Shown: positions 25,249 through 34,952 of the stretch, piece by piece
Layout: each line of letters begins with the position of its first letter
Position numbering within the stretch: the first letter of the stretch is position 1
Source of the DNA: an uncultured Winogradskyella sp.
GTDB lineage: Bacteria > Bacteroidota > Bacteroidia > Flavobacteriales > Flavobacteriaceae
Length of the DNA: 64,000 nucleotides
Reading direction: 5' to 3'
Assembly: GCF_947496485.1 (NCBI RefSeq)
Contig: NZ_CANMCZ010000003.1
Location: forward strand, 372,001 to 436,000
Translations under genes and position numbers: made by a program
Notes under the pieces: model-generated
Told to the model about the DNA's origin: nothing
Databases searched by the model: none
The model's input: only the letters and a program-made list of their open reading frames with translations

Positions 25249-27704
25249 ACAGGACACCAAATCTTTATATAAAACCTATTCTATTCTGCTTACTATTCTT
25301 TTCTGTAATAATTTATGCACAAGAACCAAATGATTGTGTTAATGCTGTTACAGTTTGTGGAAATTCAAATTTTAGTCTAGATGTCAATGGTATTGGCACA
25401 CAAGAACTCAATAATTCTAACACATGTGGGAGTCGAGAAAATAATAGTATTTGGCTTAAGGTTAATATAGCAACAGCTGGTACTTTAGCATTTACATTAA
25501 CACCAGGCAGTACAGATATCAACGAAGATTATGATTTTTTTATTTTTGGCCCTAATGTGAGCTGTGGAAATATAGGTCAAGCAATCAGGTGTTCAACGAC
25601 CAATCCTGTCGCAGCAAATCAGGGTAGTAATTTAACAGGATTGAATTCTACAGATCCTGATCCTGATGAAGGTCCAGGTGCTGACGGAGATAGTTTTGTA
25701 AGCGAAATAGATGTACTAGTTGGCGAGAGTTACTTTATAGTTATTGACAGGCCTATTGGAAATAGTCCATTTTCTATAGAATGGACAGGTACTGCTACTT
25801 TTCCTGATAATCCATCAAATCCTTTAGTTGCAAGCCCTAGCACAACAACTTTGCCAGATTTAGATTTATGTGACGCCGCATCGCCTTTTGGCGATAACAT
25901 CACAGAAATTGATCTTACTAATCTTACTCAAGATATTATCAATGGAGAATCTGATGTTGCTGTAACGTATCACATTTCCGAAAGTGATGCTAATATTAAG
26001 AAAGATCCTTTGGGAGATGTTTTTAATAACACATCGAGCAATCAAAGAATTTTTATTAGAATTGAAAATACAACAACTGGCTGTTTTATAATTAACAGGT
26101 TTGATTTGAATATAACAGCACTCACCAATTTTAATACACCATTATATTATGAAGCTTGTGATGATGATACAGATGGAGACGACCAAAATGGTATTACAAC
26201 TTTCGATTTTAATTTAATAACACAAGAAATAGTTAGTGGCATCGCTGGAGTAAATTATGATATTTCTTATTATTTAAGTCAAAGTGATGCCGAAACTTCT
26301 ACAGCTCAGCTTCCTATTAATTACACAAATACAGCACCTACACCAACTGAAATATTTGTTAGAATTGAAGATATTGACTCTGGTTGCTTAGGATTTACCA
26401 GTTTAAATATTGAAGTGAAGTCAAGACCTATTGCAAACGATGTTTCACTTATACAATGTGATGAAGATGGTATTCCAGAAGGGTTTACAACTTTTAATTT
26501 AACTGAGGTTTTAGAGGATATTACTGGTGGTAATCAGACGTCTTCTGTAGATTTTTATTTATCTCAAAATGATGCAGAGAATGAATTAGATGCTATAAAT
26601 GGTGCTACATTTGATAATTTTTTCAATCCTCAGATTATCTATACCAGAGTCACCAATACTAATACTGGTTGTTTTAGTTTTAGCGAAATTTCTTTAGAAG
26701 TTAGTACAACAGCTTCAAACAATGCAAGCTTACAATTATGCGATACAGATGGTACTGAAGATGGTTTTATGCCTTTTAATCTAACAGATGCCGATGTCAA
26801 TGTTTTAGCTAATACTCCTGCTGGTTTAGATTTACAGTACTATGAAACTTATAATGATGCACTATTAGAAAATAATCCACTTGAAACAACATTTACTAAT
26901 ACTATTCCTTATAATCAAACCATTTACGCACGTGTAGAAAATACTAATGCTTGTTATGGTATAAGCGAAGTTGAACTTACTGTTTTTGAATTGCCAAATA
27001 TTGAAACTGAATATGAAACACATTACTGTCTCAACTTTTTTCCAGAACCTGTAATGTTAAATAGCGGTCTTGTTAACGACTTGGCAAATAACTACTTTTA
27101 TCTATGGTCAACTGGTGAAAACACCTCAACCATTGAAGTTAATTCTCCAGGAACTTATACTGTTAGAGTATCAAATACCGATGGTTGTTTTAAGGACAGA
27201 ACTATCACTGTTTTACCTTCCAATATTGCGACTGTATCAGATATTGAAGTTGTTGATGCTTCAGAAAATAATTCTATTTCTGTTTTAGTAACTGGTGAAG
27301 GAGATTACGAATATGCTTTAGATGATATAAATGGCATATACCAAGACAGTAATACTTTTGAAAATGTACTGCCTGGTTTATATACCGTTTATGTTCGTGA
27401 CAAGAATAATTGTGGAATTACTGAAGAACTAGTTTCTGTTATTGGTTTTCCAAAGTTTTTTACCCCAAATGATGATGACACAAATGATTACTGGCAAGTT
27501 AATGGTATTTCTTCTCAGTTTCAAGAGAACTCATCGGTTCTAATATTTAATCGTTATGGAAAACTCTTAAAGGAACTTGATCCATTAAGTGTTGGTTGGG
27601 ATGGAACTTTTAATGGTGCTGCAATGCCAACCAGTGATTATTGGTTTAGAGTTAAACTTCAAGACGGACGGACTTTCACTAGTCATTTTACTCTAAAACG
27701 CTAA
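25245..27704 (+). CDS. T9SS type B secreted protein (adhesin B)
   Basis: A 819-residue secreted protein whose ATG overlaps the stop of the previous gene, so both are co-translated. A signal peptide (about 1-26, ending FFSVIIYAQ) is followed by an N-terminal Cys-containing beta domain (about 27-200; DCVNAVTVCG, NSIWLKVN, FFIFGPN). Four CDD-headed repeats lie at about 205-580. An Ig/PKD-like domain and the type B sorting domain (733-819, PKFFTPNDDD, FNRYGKLL) follow. The second half is nearly the same protein as the second half of the preceding gene, a clear tandem duplication with many synonymous differences. Confidence 0.85.
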   Translation: MNRTPNLYIKPILFCLLFFSVIIYAQEPNDCVNAVTVCGNSNFSLDVNGIGTQELNNSNTCGSRENNSIWLKVNIATAGTLAFTLTPGSTDINEDYDFFIFGPNVSCGNIGQAIRCSTTNPVAANQGSNLTGLNSTDPDPDEGPGADGDSFVSEIDVLVGESYFIVIDRPIGNSPFSIEWTGTATFPDNPSNPLVASPSTTTLPDLDLCDAASPFGDNITEIDLTNLTQDIINGESDVAVTYHISESDANIKKDPLGDVFNNTSSNQRIFIRIENTTTGCFIINRFDLNITALTNFNTPLYYEACDDDTDGDDQNGITTFDFNLITQEIVSGIAGVNYDISYYLSQSDAETSTAQLPINYTNTAPTPTEIFVRIEDIDSGCLGFTSLNIEVKSRPIANDVSLIQCDEDGIPEGFTTFNLTEVLEDITGGNQTSSVDFYLSQNDAENELDAINGATFDNFFNPQIIYTRVTNTNTGCFSFSEISLEVSTTASNNASLQLCDTDGTEDGFMPFNLTDADVNVLANTPAGLDLQYYETYNDALLENNPLETTFTNTIPYNQTIYARVENTNACYGISEVELTVFELPNIETEYETHYCLNFFPEPVMLNSGLVNDLANNYFYLWSTGENTSTIEVNSPGTYTVRVSNTDGCFKDRTITVLPSNIATVSDIEVVDASENNSISVLVTGEGDYEYALDDINGIYQDSNTFENVLPGLYTVYVRDKNNCGITEELVSVIGFPKFFTPNDDDTNDYWQVNGISSQFQENSSVLIFNRYGKLLKELDPLSVGWDGTFNGAAMPTSDYWFRVKLQDGRTFTSHFTLKR

Positions 27705-27742
27705 ATTTAAAAAGTGTAATTTAGTTTTATCAATTTATAACT

Positions 27743-29524
27743 TTGAAAAGGGTTCAATACATATTATGTTTACTCTTATTTTTTGCAACCCTTTCGGTAT
27801 ATGCACAAGACATTTCTTTGTATCAACAATTTAATGGACGATACGATTACACAGCTATAGGTAATACCTTAAATACTGCTGAAAATGGTTTTGGTGGATC
27901 TTGCTCAATTTTAACAACTTCTTCAGCCGATTTAAACCTTAGCTCCAATCAAAATGTAGTTGCTGCGTTTTTATATTGGGCTGGTTCTGGTAATGGTGAT
28001 TTAGATATTGCCATAAATGGAATTCCTATAACTGCTCAACGCACTTTTAGTGATGCATTAGATATTACACGTGTGTTTTTTGCAGCTTTCGCAGACATTA
28101 CAGATATTATAACTACTCAAGGTAATACGACATACACCATTTCAGATTTTGATTTGACAACAACAATAGCACCTTATTGCGAATCAGGTACTAATTTTGG
28201 TGGTTGGGCAATAAGTATAATTTATGAGGATACTAACTTACCACTCAATCAGCTGAATGTTTACGATGGTTTACAAAGTGTACCAACATTATTAAACATC
28301 AATTTAGATAACCTAAATGTTTTGGATAATGAAGATGCCAAAATTGGCTTTATTGCTTGGGAAGGTGATAGAGGTCTAGCCGTTAATGAGCAATTAACCA
28401 TCAATGGAAACTTGATTAGTAATTTCCCTTTAAATCCTGCAAATAATGCATTTAATGGTACTAACTCATTTACAGGTGCAACCAATTTATACAATATGGA
28501 CATTGATGTATACAATATTCAGGACAATATAAATATAGGTGATACCTCAGCAACTATTACACTTACTTCTGGACAAGACTTTGTAATGATTAATAATATC
28601 ATTACTGTTTTAAACAGTCAGTTACCAGATGCAACTATAAGTATTGATAATAATATTGTGAATTGTGGTGATAATAGTATCGAACTTTTTTATACTGTTT
28701 ATAATAATAACAGTACAGATATTTTACCGGCAAATACACCAATTGCTTTTTATTTAGATGGTACTTTAATTGGTCAAAGTCAAACTACAAATGATCTTGC
28801 AATCAATTCTAGTGAAAGCAGTTCTATTAGCGTTACTGTGCCAGATGATGTTGATCCAAGTTTAACCATTGTTGCTATTGTTGATGATAATGGGAACATG
28901 ACAGGAACAGTCACCGAAACCAATGAAGATAACAATATCACTTTTGAAAATATTGAATTACTAATCATTCCTGATATTACCATTTTACCAAATCTTATTG
29001 GTTGTAATGAAGGTTTTGAAATCTCAACATACAACTTATATGATGCTGTTGTAAGTATAAATTATAACGAAGAAGACATTGCTTTTTATAATTCTATAGA
29101 AGATTTAGAAACAGAATCTAATAACATATTAATTCCAAGTGACTATAATAATACTTCTAGTCCTGAAACCATTTATGTAAGGTTGGTAAGTCCACCATGT
29201 TATGAAATTTTCCAATTCGATCTTACTATCGAAAATTGTCCGCCATATATCCCTGAAGCATTTTCACCAAACGAGGACAATTACAACGATTGGTTTAATA
29301 TTCAAGGTTTATATAACATCTTTACAGAACACGAACTTAAGATTTATAACCGCTATGGAGACGTTGTTTTTCAGGGCAATAATGATAAACCTTGGTTCGG
29401 TGAAATAAATAGAGGTCTTAATAATCGCGGTAATACTGTACCTATTGGCACTTATTATTATATTTTAAATTTGAATGATCCAAATTATCAACCAATGGTT
29501 GGTTGGGTTTATGTAAACTATTAG
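27743..29524 (+). CDS. T9SS type B secreted protein of distinct type (adhesin C)
   Basis: A 593-residue secreted protein. The only start that gives a signal peptide (KRVQYILCLLLFFATLSVYAQ) is TTG at 27743. Residues about 25-285 form a domain unlike its neighbours, with AFLYWAGSGNGD and IIYEDTNLPLNQLNVYDG. A CARDB-like beta domain lies at about 290-410. One degenerate repeat follows (SIEDLETESN, SPETIYVRLV). The C-terminal type B sorting domain (about 500-593) is of a different subtype: YIPEAFSPNEDNYND, IYNRYGDVV, PIGTYYYILN. It lies 38 bp after adhesin B. Confidence 0.8.
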   Translation: MKRVQYILCLLLFFATLSVYAQDISLYQQFNGRYDYTAIGNTLNTAENGFGGSCSILTTSSADLNLSSNQNVVAAFLYWAGSGNGDLDIAINGIPITAQRTFSDALDITRVFFAAFADITDIITTQGNTTYTISDFDLTTTIAPYCESGTNFGGWAISIIYEDTNLPLNQLNVYDGLQSVPTLLNINLDNLNVLDNEDAKIGFIAWEGDRGLAVNEQLTINGNLISNFPLNPANNAFNGTNSFTGATNLYNMDIDVYNIQDNINIGDTSATITLTSGQDFVMINNIITVLNSQLPDATISIDNNIVNCGDNSIELFYTVYNNNSTDILPANTPIAFYLDGTLIGQSQTTNDLAINSSESSSISVTVPDDVDPSLTIVAIVDDNGNMTGTVTETNEDNNITFENIELLIIPDITILPNLIGCNEGFEISTYNLYDAVVSINYNEEDIAFYNSIEDLETESNNILIPSDYNNTSSPETIYVRLVSPPCYEIFQFDLTIENCPPYIPEAFSPNEDNYNDWFNIQGLYNIFTEHELKIYNRYGDVVFQGNNDKPWFGEINRGLNNRGNTVPIGTYYYILNLNDPNYQPMVGWVYVNY

Positions 29525-29780
29525 AATGTTAAAATTTTAAGTCATTCATCTTATTTTTTTGTAGTTATGGTTCACTTCGTTTATTTTTATAATTGTTGAT
29601 AGTGAGTGCTATTAAATCCCTCCATATTTCAAATTATTTCCCTCACAATTTGTCATTAAATTAAACTAAAATTGTAGACATAGATTAATCCATTGTTTCT
29701 AATTAAAGTATAATAATATTGAGTTTCAGGTTAAGAGACATTTTGTATTAAATGGCAAAGGTCTTAGAATTCAATTTGGG

Positions 29781-29807
29781 AAAAAGACCTCTACTAGAGG
29801 TCTTTTT
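29781..29807 (+). terminator. Strong Rho-independent terminator with possible antiterminator arm
   Basis: A perfect 12-bp stem (AAAAAGACCTCT / AGAGGTCTTTTT) with a 3-nt loop ends in a run of T. It could work in both directions. An earlier AGGTCTT at 29759-29765 can pair with AAGACCT of the left arm, giving a competing structure. It lies about 260 bp after adhesin C and 168 bp before adhesin D. Confidence 0.75.
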
Positions 29808-29893
29808 TATGTAAAAACATAGGTAAATTCATTTAAAATGTTAACATTTTATGTATTTCATCGTGTTTTTTTGTATTTCATCTTTATTACACC

Positions 29894-29901
29894 TACTTTT
29901 C
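29894..29901 (+). promoter_or_regulatory. Putative adhesin D promoter (-7-like element)
   Basis: TACTTTTC resembles the TAnnTTTN elements found at similar places before adhesins E (34887) and F (39890). The predicted leader is about 70 nt. Confidence 0.3.
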
Positions 29902-29974
29902 GCCCATCTTAAGCATGTGTAAGGTTAGTCCCAAATCAATCATACATAACAGCTTTTAAACTTAACTGAAACTG

Positions 29975-32900
29975 ATGAATTATATTAACCGTTCCCTCTG
30001 TCTATTTCTATGCTTTATTTGCAGTACATTATATGCACAACAAATAACTGTGGATAATACTGTTTCCCCTCAAGATTTAATTCAAAATATCTTAATACAA
30101 GGTTGTGTTGAAGTATCAAACATATCTTCACCTACCAATGGAAGTTCTATCGGTCTTGGAAGTTTTGGTTATTTTGATAGAGGCCCTTCATCTTTTCCAT
30201 TTCAAAATGGAATTGTTTTAACAACAGGAAACGCTAATGCTGCTGGAAACGGACAGAATACTGCCATCTTAAATGATGGAGACGATACTTGGGGAACTGA
30301 CAGTGATTTAGAAACAGCTCTAGGAATTACAGGTTTATTTAATGCCACTTCTATAGAATTTGATTTTATTTCTATTTCTAATCAAATACAATTTAATTAC
30401 ATATTAGCTTCTGAAGAATATTTTGGTAATAATCCATGCGAATATTCTGATGGTTTTGCCTTTTTAATTCGTGAAGCTGGCACCACAAATCCATATACAA
30501 ATATTGCACTAGTACCTGGAACTACAACACCTGTAAATACTAATACTGTGCATGATGAAATTGTAGGCTTTTGTGGAGCTTCAAACGAAGAATATTTTGA
30601 CGGTTATAATTTAGGTGATACAAACTATAATGGTAGAACAACAGTACTGTCTGCTACAGCAACTATTCAACCAAATGTACAATATCAAATTAAACTGGTA
30701 ATCGCCGACCAAACGGACGAAAATTATGACTCTGCAGTATTCATTGAAGGTAATAGTTTTAATGCTTCGGTAGATTTAGGTGAGGACTTTTCAACTTGTG
30801 CAAGTAATGTATTATTAGATGGTGATGTAAATAATATAGATGCCACATATTCGTGGTATTTTAATAACGCACTAATTCCTTCAGCAACTCAGACAACTTT
30901 TAATGCTGTACAATCAGGAAACTATCGTGTGGAAATAGAGCTTCCGTTTACGAGCGGAACCTGTACAATTGAAGATGATATTGATATTGTTTTAAGTTCT
31001 ACGCAATCCTCAGATCCTATTTCAGATTATAATCTTTGTGACGATTTAAGTAATGATGGTTCAGAAACGTTTGATTTATCAACAAAAGATGCTGAAGTAC
31101 TTGCTTCTGTCCCACCTGGTAGTTACACACATTCTTATCATTATTCGAGTGCTCAAGCGCTTAGTAACAACAATGCAATAAGTGGACCGATACAAAATAC
31201 CAGCAATCCTCAAATAATTCATGTTAGGATTGAAGATAACAGTAATGGTTGTCTGGCATTTTCAACCATACAATTGAATGTATCTCAATTACCAACAATT
31301 GTTAATCCAAGCCCTTTGGAAGTTTGTGATGATCAAACCGCTGATGGATTTACTGCAATGGACTTAAACACGTTAAAAGATAATGAAATTACAAATGGAC
31401 AAACGGACCTTGTAGTAACTTACCATAGTAATGCTGCTGATGCCGCTTCTACAAGTAATGCTCTTCCGATGCCCTATGTAAATACAACTGCAAATGAGCA
31501 ATTATTTGTTAGTGTTACGAATCCTGAATCTGGATGTAATAGTACAACTACACTCGATATTACTGTTTTAGATACTCCAGTTATTAACCTAGACCCACAT
31601 TATATAGATGCTTGTGATACAGATCATGACGGTTTTGCAAACTTTGATTTAACATCAATTATTCCTGAGGTTCTAGAGGGATTAACTGGTGTCTCTGTTA
31701 CATTTCATGCCACTCAAGAAGATGCTCTTACAGGTGCAAATCCTATTGCAAATGAGACTAACTATACAAATGCTACAGTTGAAGAAGAAGCTGTTTACAT
31801 TAGAATTGAGAGTAATACTTCTGGCTGTGCCTCTATAACACCAATACAAATTCACACTAACTTACTGCTAACAGCTACAAACATTAGAGATGTTACAGCT
31901 TGTGACGAAGATGGTGATAATACAGAACTATTTAATTTTGATGACATTGGTGTTGGTATTATAAATAATTTGCCAAATGTTACAGTTACATTTTACGAAA
32001 CTGAAAATGATAGAACCAATCAAACAAATGCTATTGATCAAGGGATATCTTACACTAATCAGAGTAATCCTCAAACCATTTACATAACTATAGAGAATCC
32101 TAATTGTAGTGAAGAAGCTGAATTTGAATTAATCTTGTTTCCTATTACACAGTTTAATCCTGTGATAAGTCTAAATGCATGTGATGAAGACCAAGATGGA
32201 TTTACTACTATAGATTTATCAGAATTTGATGCTGATGTTACTAATGGAATTGATGGTTTTAGTGTTGCTTATTTTTTAACAGAAGACGATGCAATCAATA
32301 ACACTAACGCATTGCCTAACTTTTATAATAATGTAAGTAATCCGTTTACACTTTATCCTAGAATTCAATCTAATGACACAGAATGTGCAGATTACAATTC
32401 GTTTGAAGTACAAGTATTACCAGCACCATTAGGCGAAAAACCTGATGATATTATTATCTGCGACGCAGATAGAGATGGTTTTTCTAGTATTAATCTAAAC
32501 AATAGTATTCCTAATTCTATTTTGGCAACACCTAATAGAACCGTAACATTTCATAATAGCCTAGAAGATGCAGATTTAGATACAAACCCCATAGCAAATG
32601 TATCAAATTACAATTCACAAACTGAGACAGTATATATGCGTATTGAAAATACCGCTTCGGGCTGTCACACCGTTGAAGAGTTAAGTGTTACTGTAAACAC
32701 ACTACCATATATTGGTGATTTAACCAACTATGTAAATGAATACAATTTTTGTGAAGATGAAACTGATGGCATTGGAGAATTCATTTTTGAAACTAAAGAT
32801 GAAGAAGCTTTAGATGGACAAACTGGCAAGGAAGTATCTTACTATCTTAATGCTTCTGATGCTACTAACAAAGTTAATGCTATTGACAAAACAAGCATTT

Positions 32901-34816
32901 ATGAAAACATTACAAATCCACAAGAAATACATGTTAGAATAGATAATAATTCAGACGAATCTTGTTATACTACATCTTCTTTTATAATTGAAGTAGGTAC
33001 AAACCCAGAATATAACGAACCATCTGATTGGTTTGTGTGCGATGATATATCTAATAATGGTTCAGAAATTTTTGATCTCTCTACTAGAGTTGACGAAGTA
33101 TCTGCTGGTATTTCAGATATACAAAGTGTTAAATTCTTCACCTCAGAAGAGGATGCTATAAATAGTACCAATGAAATTCCGCTTCAATTTGCAAATACGG
33201 TAAATCCACAACAAATTTTTGTGCAGATAGATAATGGTACTATATGTCAATCAATTACATCATTTGTAGTCAATGTTATTCAAGTGCCAGATGTAACACC
33301 TGCTGAACCAATGATAGCATGTGATGATGATACAGATGGGTCTTTAGTATTCGATTTAACCGCAGCTGAGTCAAATATTTTAGATGTAAGACAAGAAGAT
33401 ATTATAGTCGGTTATTATGCTAATTTTGAGGATTCTGAAGCTGACAGTAATGAGATTACTGACCCAGAAAACTTTACAAATACATCAAACCCACAGACCG
33501 TTTATTTAAAAGTAACAAATACGGTTTCTAATTGTTACGTTACTCTACCTATAGAATTAATTGTAAACCAACCACCAATTATTAATGATTTTGTTACATA
33601 CAATACCTGTGCTAATGAGAACAATAGTGTTGATTTAACTGATATTAATGAAATTGCTACTGATAATAACTTTAATGTTTTATTTAGTTATTTTTCTAAT
33701 GAAGCAGATGCAATAGCTAATACTAACGCATTAGATACAAATTATACTTACACTTCAAATAACGAAACATTATTTGTAAGAACTGAATATAGCACCACAC
33801 ACTGTTCAATGTATTATGAATTTACTCTAAGAGTTAATCCATTACCGATAGCTAATGAACCTAATAACTTAATAGCTTGTGATGATGATTTTGATGGTAT
33901 TTTAGAATTTGATTTATTACAACAAAATTCTACAATTTTAGGAGGTCAAAATTCAAATTTATTCACAGTAACTTATCATAATACTGAACTACAAGCCAAT
34001 GAAGGAAATTCAGCTTTGGATACCAATTACATGGCATATGACAATGAAATCGTTTATGCTCGTGTTGAAAACAATAGTACTGGTTGTTATAGTATTACTA
34101 ATTTTTCAACAATTATAAATCCATTACCTGTTATTGATATTGAAGATCAGGTTATCTGCTTAGATAATTTACCATTATTGGTTTCGGCTAACACTAATAA
34201 CCCAACAGATCAATATTTATGGTCAACAGGAGAAACTACACCAGAAATAGAAATTACTGATATGGGAACTTACTGGGTAACTGTAACTACTCAACTCGGT
34301 TGTGAAAATACACGTGTTTTTGGAGTATCAGAATCTGAGGCTGCAACTATAGAAGTTACAGAAGTTGTAGATTTTTCAGACCCAAATAATATCACAGTAA
34401 CCATTAGTGGTATTGGTGATTACCTTTATCAGTTAGACGACTTCCCTCCGCAAGAATCAAATGTTTTTGAAAATGTGGCTATGGGTTACCATACGGTTAG
34501 AATTATAGATATTAACGGTTGTTCTGATGTCACAAAAGAAGTTTTAGTTGTTGATATACCTAAATTCTTCACGCCAAATAATGATGGCAATTTTGATACT
34601 TGGCATATTGTTGGTATAGAGACACTTCCTGGCACTACTATTAATGTTTTTGACCGTTATGGTAAACTCTTAAAGCAATTAAATTCTAATACATCTGGAT
34701 GGGATGGTTACTTTAATGGTAACAAAATGCCTGCTAGTGATTATTGGTATGTCGCAGAAGTAAAACGCGGTAGCATTAGTTTCCAAGTCAAAGGGCATTT
34801 TACTTTGAGGAGATAA
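29975..34816 (+). CDS. Choice-of-anchor L, repeat-containing T9SS type B adhesin (adhesin D)
   Basis: A 1613-residue secreted protein. The signal peptide (1-22, ending CSTLYAQ) leads to a choice-of-anchor L domain at about 23-265, recognised by ATSIEFDF, LASEEYFGN and YDSAVFIEG. An Ig-like domain (266-345) follows. Eleven repeats of about 95 residues (about 350-1385) each begin with a motif such as CDTDHDGFANFDL and end near NPQTIYVRIEN with a second Cys. Ig-like and linker domains precede the type B sorting domain (1527-1613, PKFFTPNND, FDRYGKLL, GHFTLRR). It is probably a long, extended surface adhesin. Binding target is unknown. Confidence 0.88.
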   Translation: MNYINRSLCLFLCFICSTLYAQQITVDNTVSPQDLIQNILIQGCVEVSNISSPTNGSSIGLGSFGYFDRGPSSFPFQNGIVLTTGNANAAGNGQNTAILNDGDDTWGTDSDLETALGITGLFNATSIEFDFISISNQIQFNYILASEEYFGNNPCEYSDGFAFLIREAGTTNPYTNIALVPGTTTPVNTNTVHDEIVGFCGASNEEYFDGYNLGDTNYNGRTTVLSATATIQPNVQYQIKLVIADQTDENYDSAVFIEGNSFNASVDLGEDFSTCASNVLLDGDVNNIDATYSWYFNNALIPSATQTTFNAVQSGNYRVEIELPFTSGTCTIEDDIDIVLSSTQSSDPISDYNLCDDLSNDGSETFDLSTKDAEVLASVPPGSYTHSYHYSSAQALSNNNAISGPIQNTSNPQIIHVRIEDNSNGCLAFSTIQLNVSQLPTIVNPSPLEVCDDQTADGFTAMDLNTLKDNEITNGQTDLVVTYHSNAADAASTSNALPMPYVNTTANEQLFVSVTNPESGCNSTTTLDITVLDTPVINLDPHYIDACDTDHDGFANFDLTSIIPEVLEGLTGVSVTFHATQEDALTGANPIANETNYTNATVEEEAVYIRIESNTSGCASITPIQIHTNLLLTATNIRDVTACDEDGDNTELFNFDDIGVGIINNLPNVTVTFYETENDRTNQTNAIDQGISYTNQSNPQTIYITIENPNCSEEAEFELILFPITQFNPVISLNACDEDQDGFTTIDLSEFDADVTNGIDGFSVAYFLTEDDAINNTNALPNFYNNVSNPFTLYPRIQSNDTECADYNSFEVQVLPAPLGEKPDDIIICDADRDGFSSINLNNSIPNSILATPNRTVTFHNSLEDADLDTNPIANVSNYNSQTETVYMRIENTASGCHTVEELSVTVNTLPYIGDLTNYVNEYNFCEDETDGIGEFIFETKDEEALDGQTGKEVSYYLNASDATNKVNAIDKTSIYENITNPQEIHVRIDNNSDESCYTTSSFIIEVGTNPEYNEPSDWFVCDDISNNGSEIFDLSTRVDEVSAGISDIQSVKFFTSEEDAINSTNEIPLQFANTVNPQQIFVQIDNGTICQSITSFVVNVIQVPDVTPAEPMIACDDDTDGSLVFDLTAAESNILDVRQEDIIVGYYANFEDSEADSNEITDPENFTNTSNPQTVYLKVTNTVSNCYVTLPIELIVNQPPIINDFVTYNTCANENNSVDLTDINEIATDNNFNVLFSYFSNEADAIANTNALDTNYTYTSNNETLFVRTEYSTTHCSMYYEFTLRVNPLPIANEPNNLIACDDDFDGILEFDLLQQNSTILGGQNSNLFTVTYHNTELQANEGNSALDTNYMAYDNEIVYARVENNSTGCYSITNFSTIINPLPVIDIEDQVICLDNLPLLVSANTNNPTDQYLWSTGETTPEIEITDMGTYWVTVTTQLGCENTRVFGVSESEAATIEVTEVVDFSDPNNITVTISGIGDYLYQLDDFPPQESNVFENVAMGYHTVRIIDINGCSDVTKEVLVVDIPKFFTPNNDGNFDTWHIVGIETLPGTTINVFDRYGKLLKQLNSNTSGWDGYFNGNKMPASDYWYVAEVKRGSISFQVKGHFTLRR

Positions 34817-34886
34817 TTCTTCTCGTTATTCAACTTCTTTATTCGGTTATTAACACTTTTATGATTCAGGTTTTCATACTTTTTAT

Positions 34887-34894
34887 TACTTTTA
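34887..34894 (+). promoter_or_regulatory. Putative adhesin E promoter (-7-like element)
   Basis: TACTTTTA, a variant of TAnnTTTG, lies 58 bp before the adhesin E start. The same octamer is found before adhesin F. Confidence 0.35.
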
Positions 34895-34952
34895 AACAAA
34901 AAAAGGAAATTTAATTTTCTTAAGTTGCTATTATTTATTGGTAATAAATTAA

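Larger units (their letters stand above)
29525..29974 (+). other. 450-bp intergenic region with hairpin and promoter
   Basis: The region separates the first three secreted-protein genes from the large choice-of-anchor L genes. It holds a strong hairpin at 29781-29807 and a TACTTTTC promoter-like element at 29894-29901, 74 bp before the next start. The first 220 bases are AT-rich with nothing else I can identify. Confidence 0.5.

Noticed and set aside
27737..27746. TATAACTTTG as a promoter for adhesin C
   Set aside because: If used, it would remove the only start codon (TTG 27743) that gives a signal peptide. Co-transcription with adhesin B, 38 bp upstream, explains expression without it.
29753..29815. 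20-codon ORF through the hairpin at 29781-29807, as a leader peptide
   Set aside because: It has no run of regulatory codons and its second half is made of the terminator arms themselves, so the frame is probably incidental.
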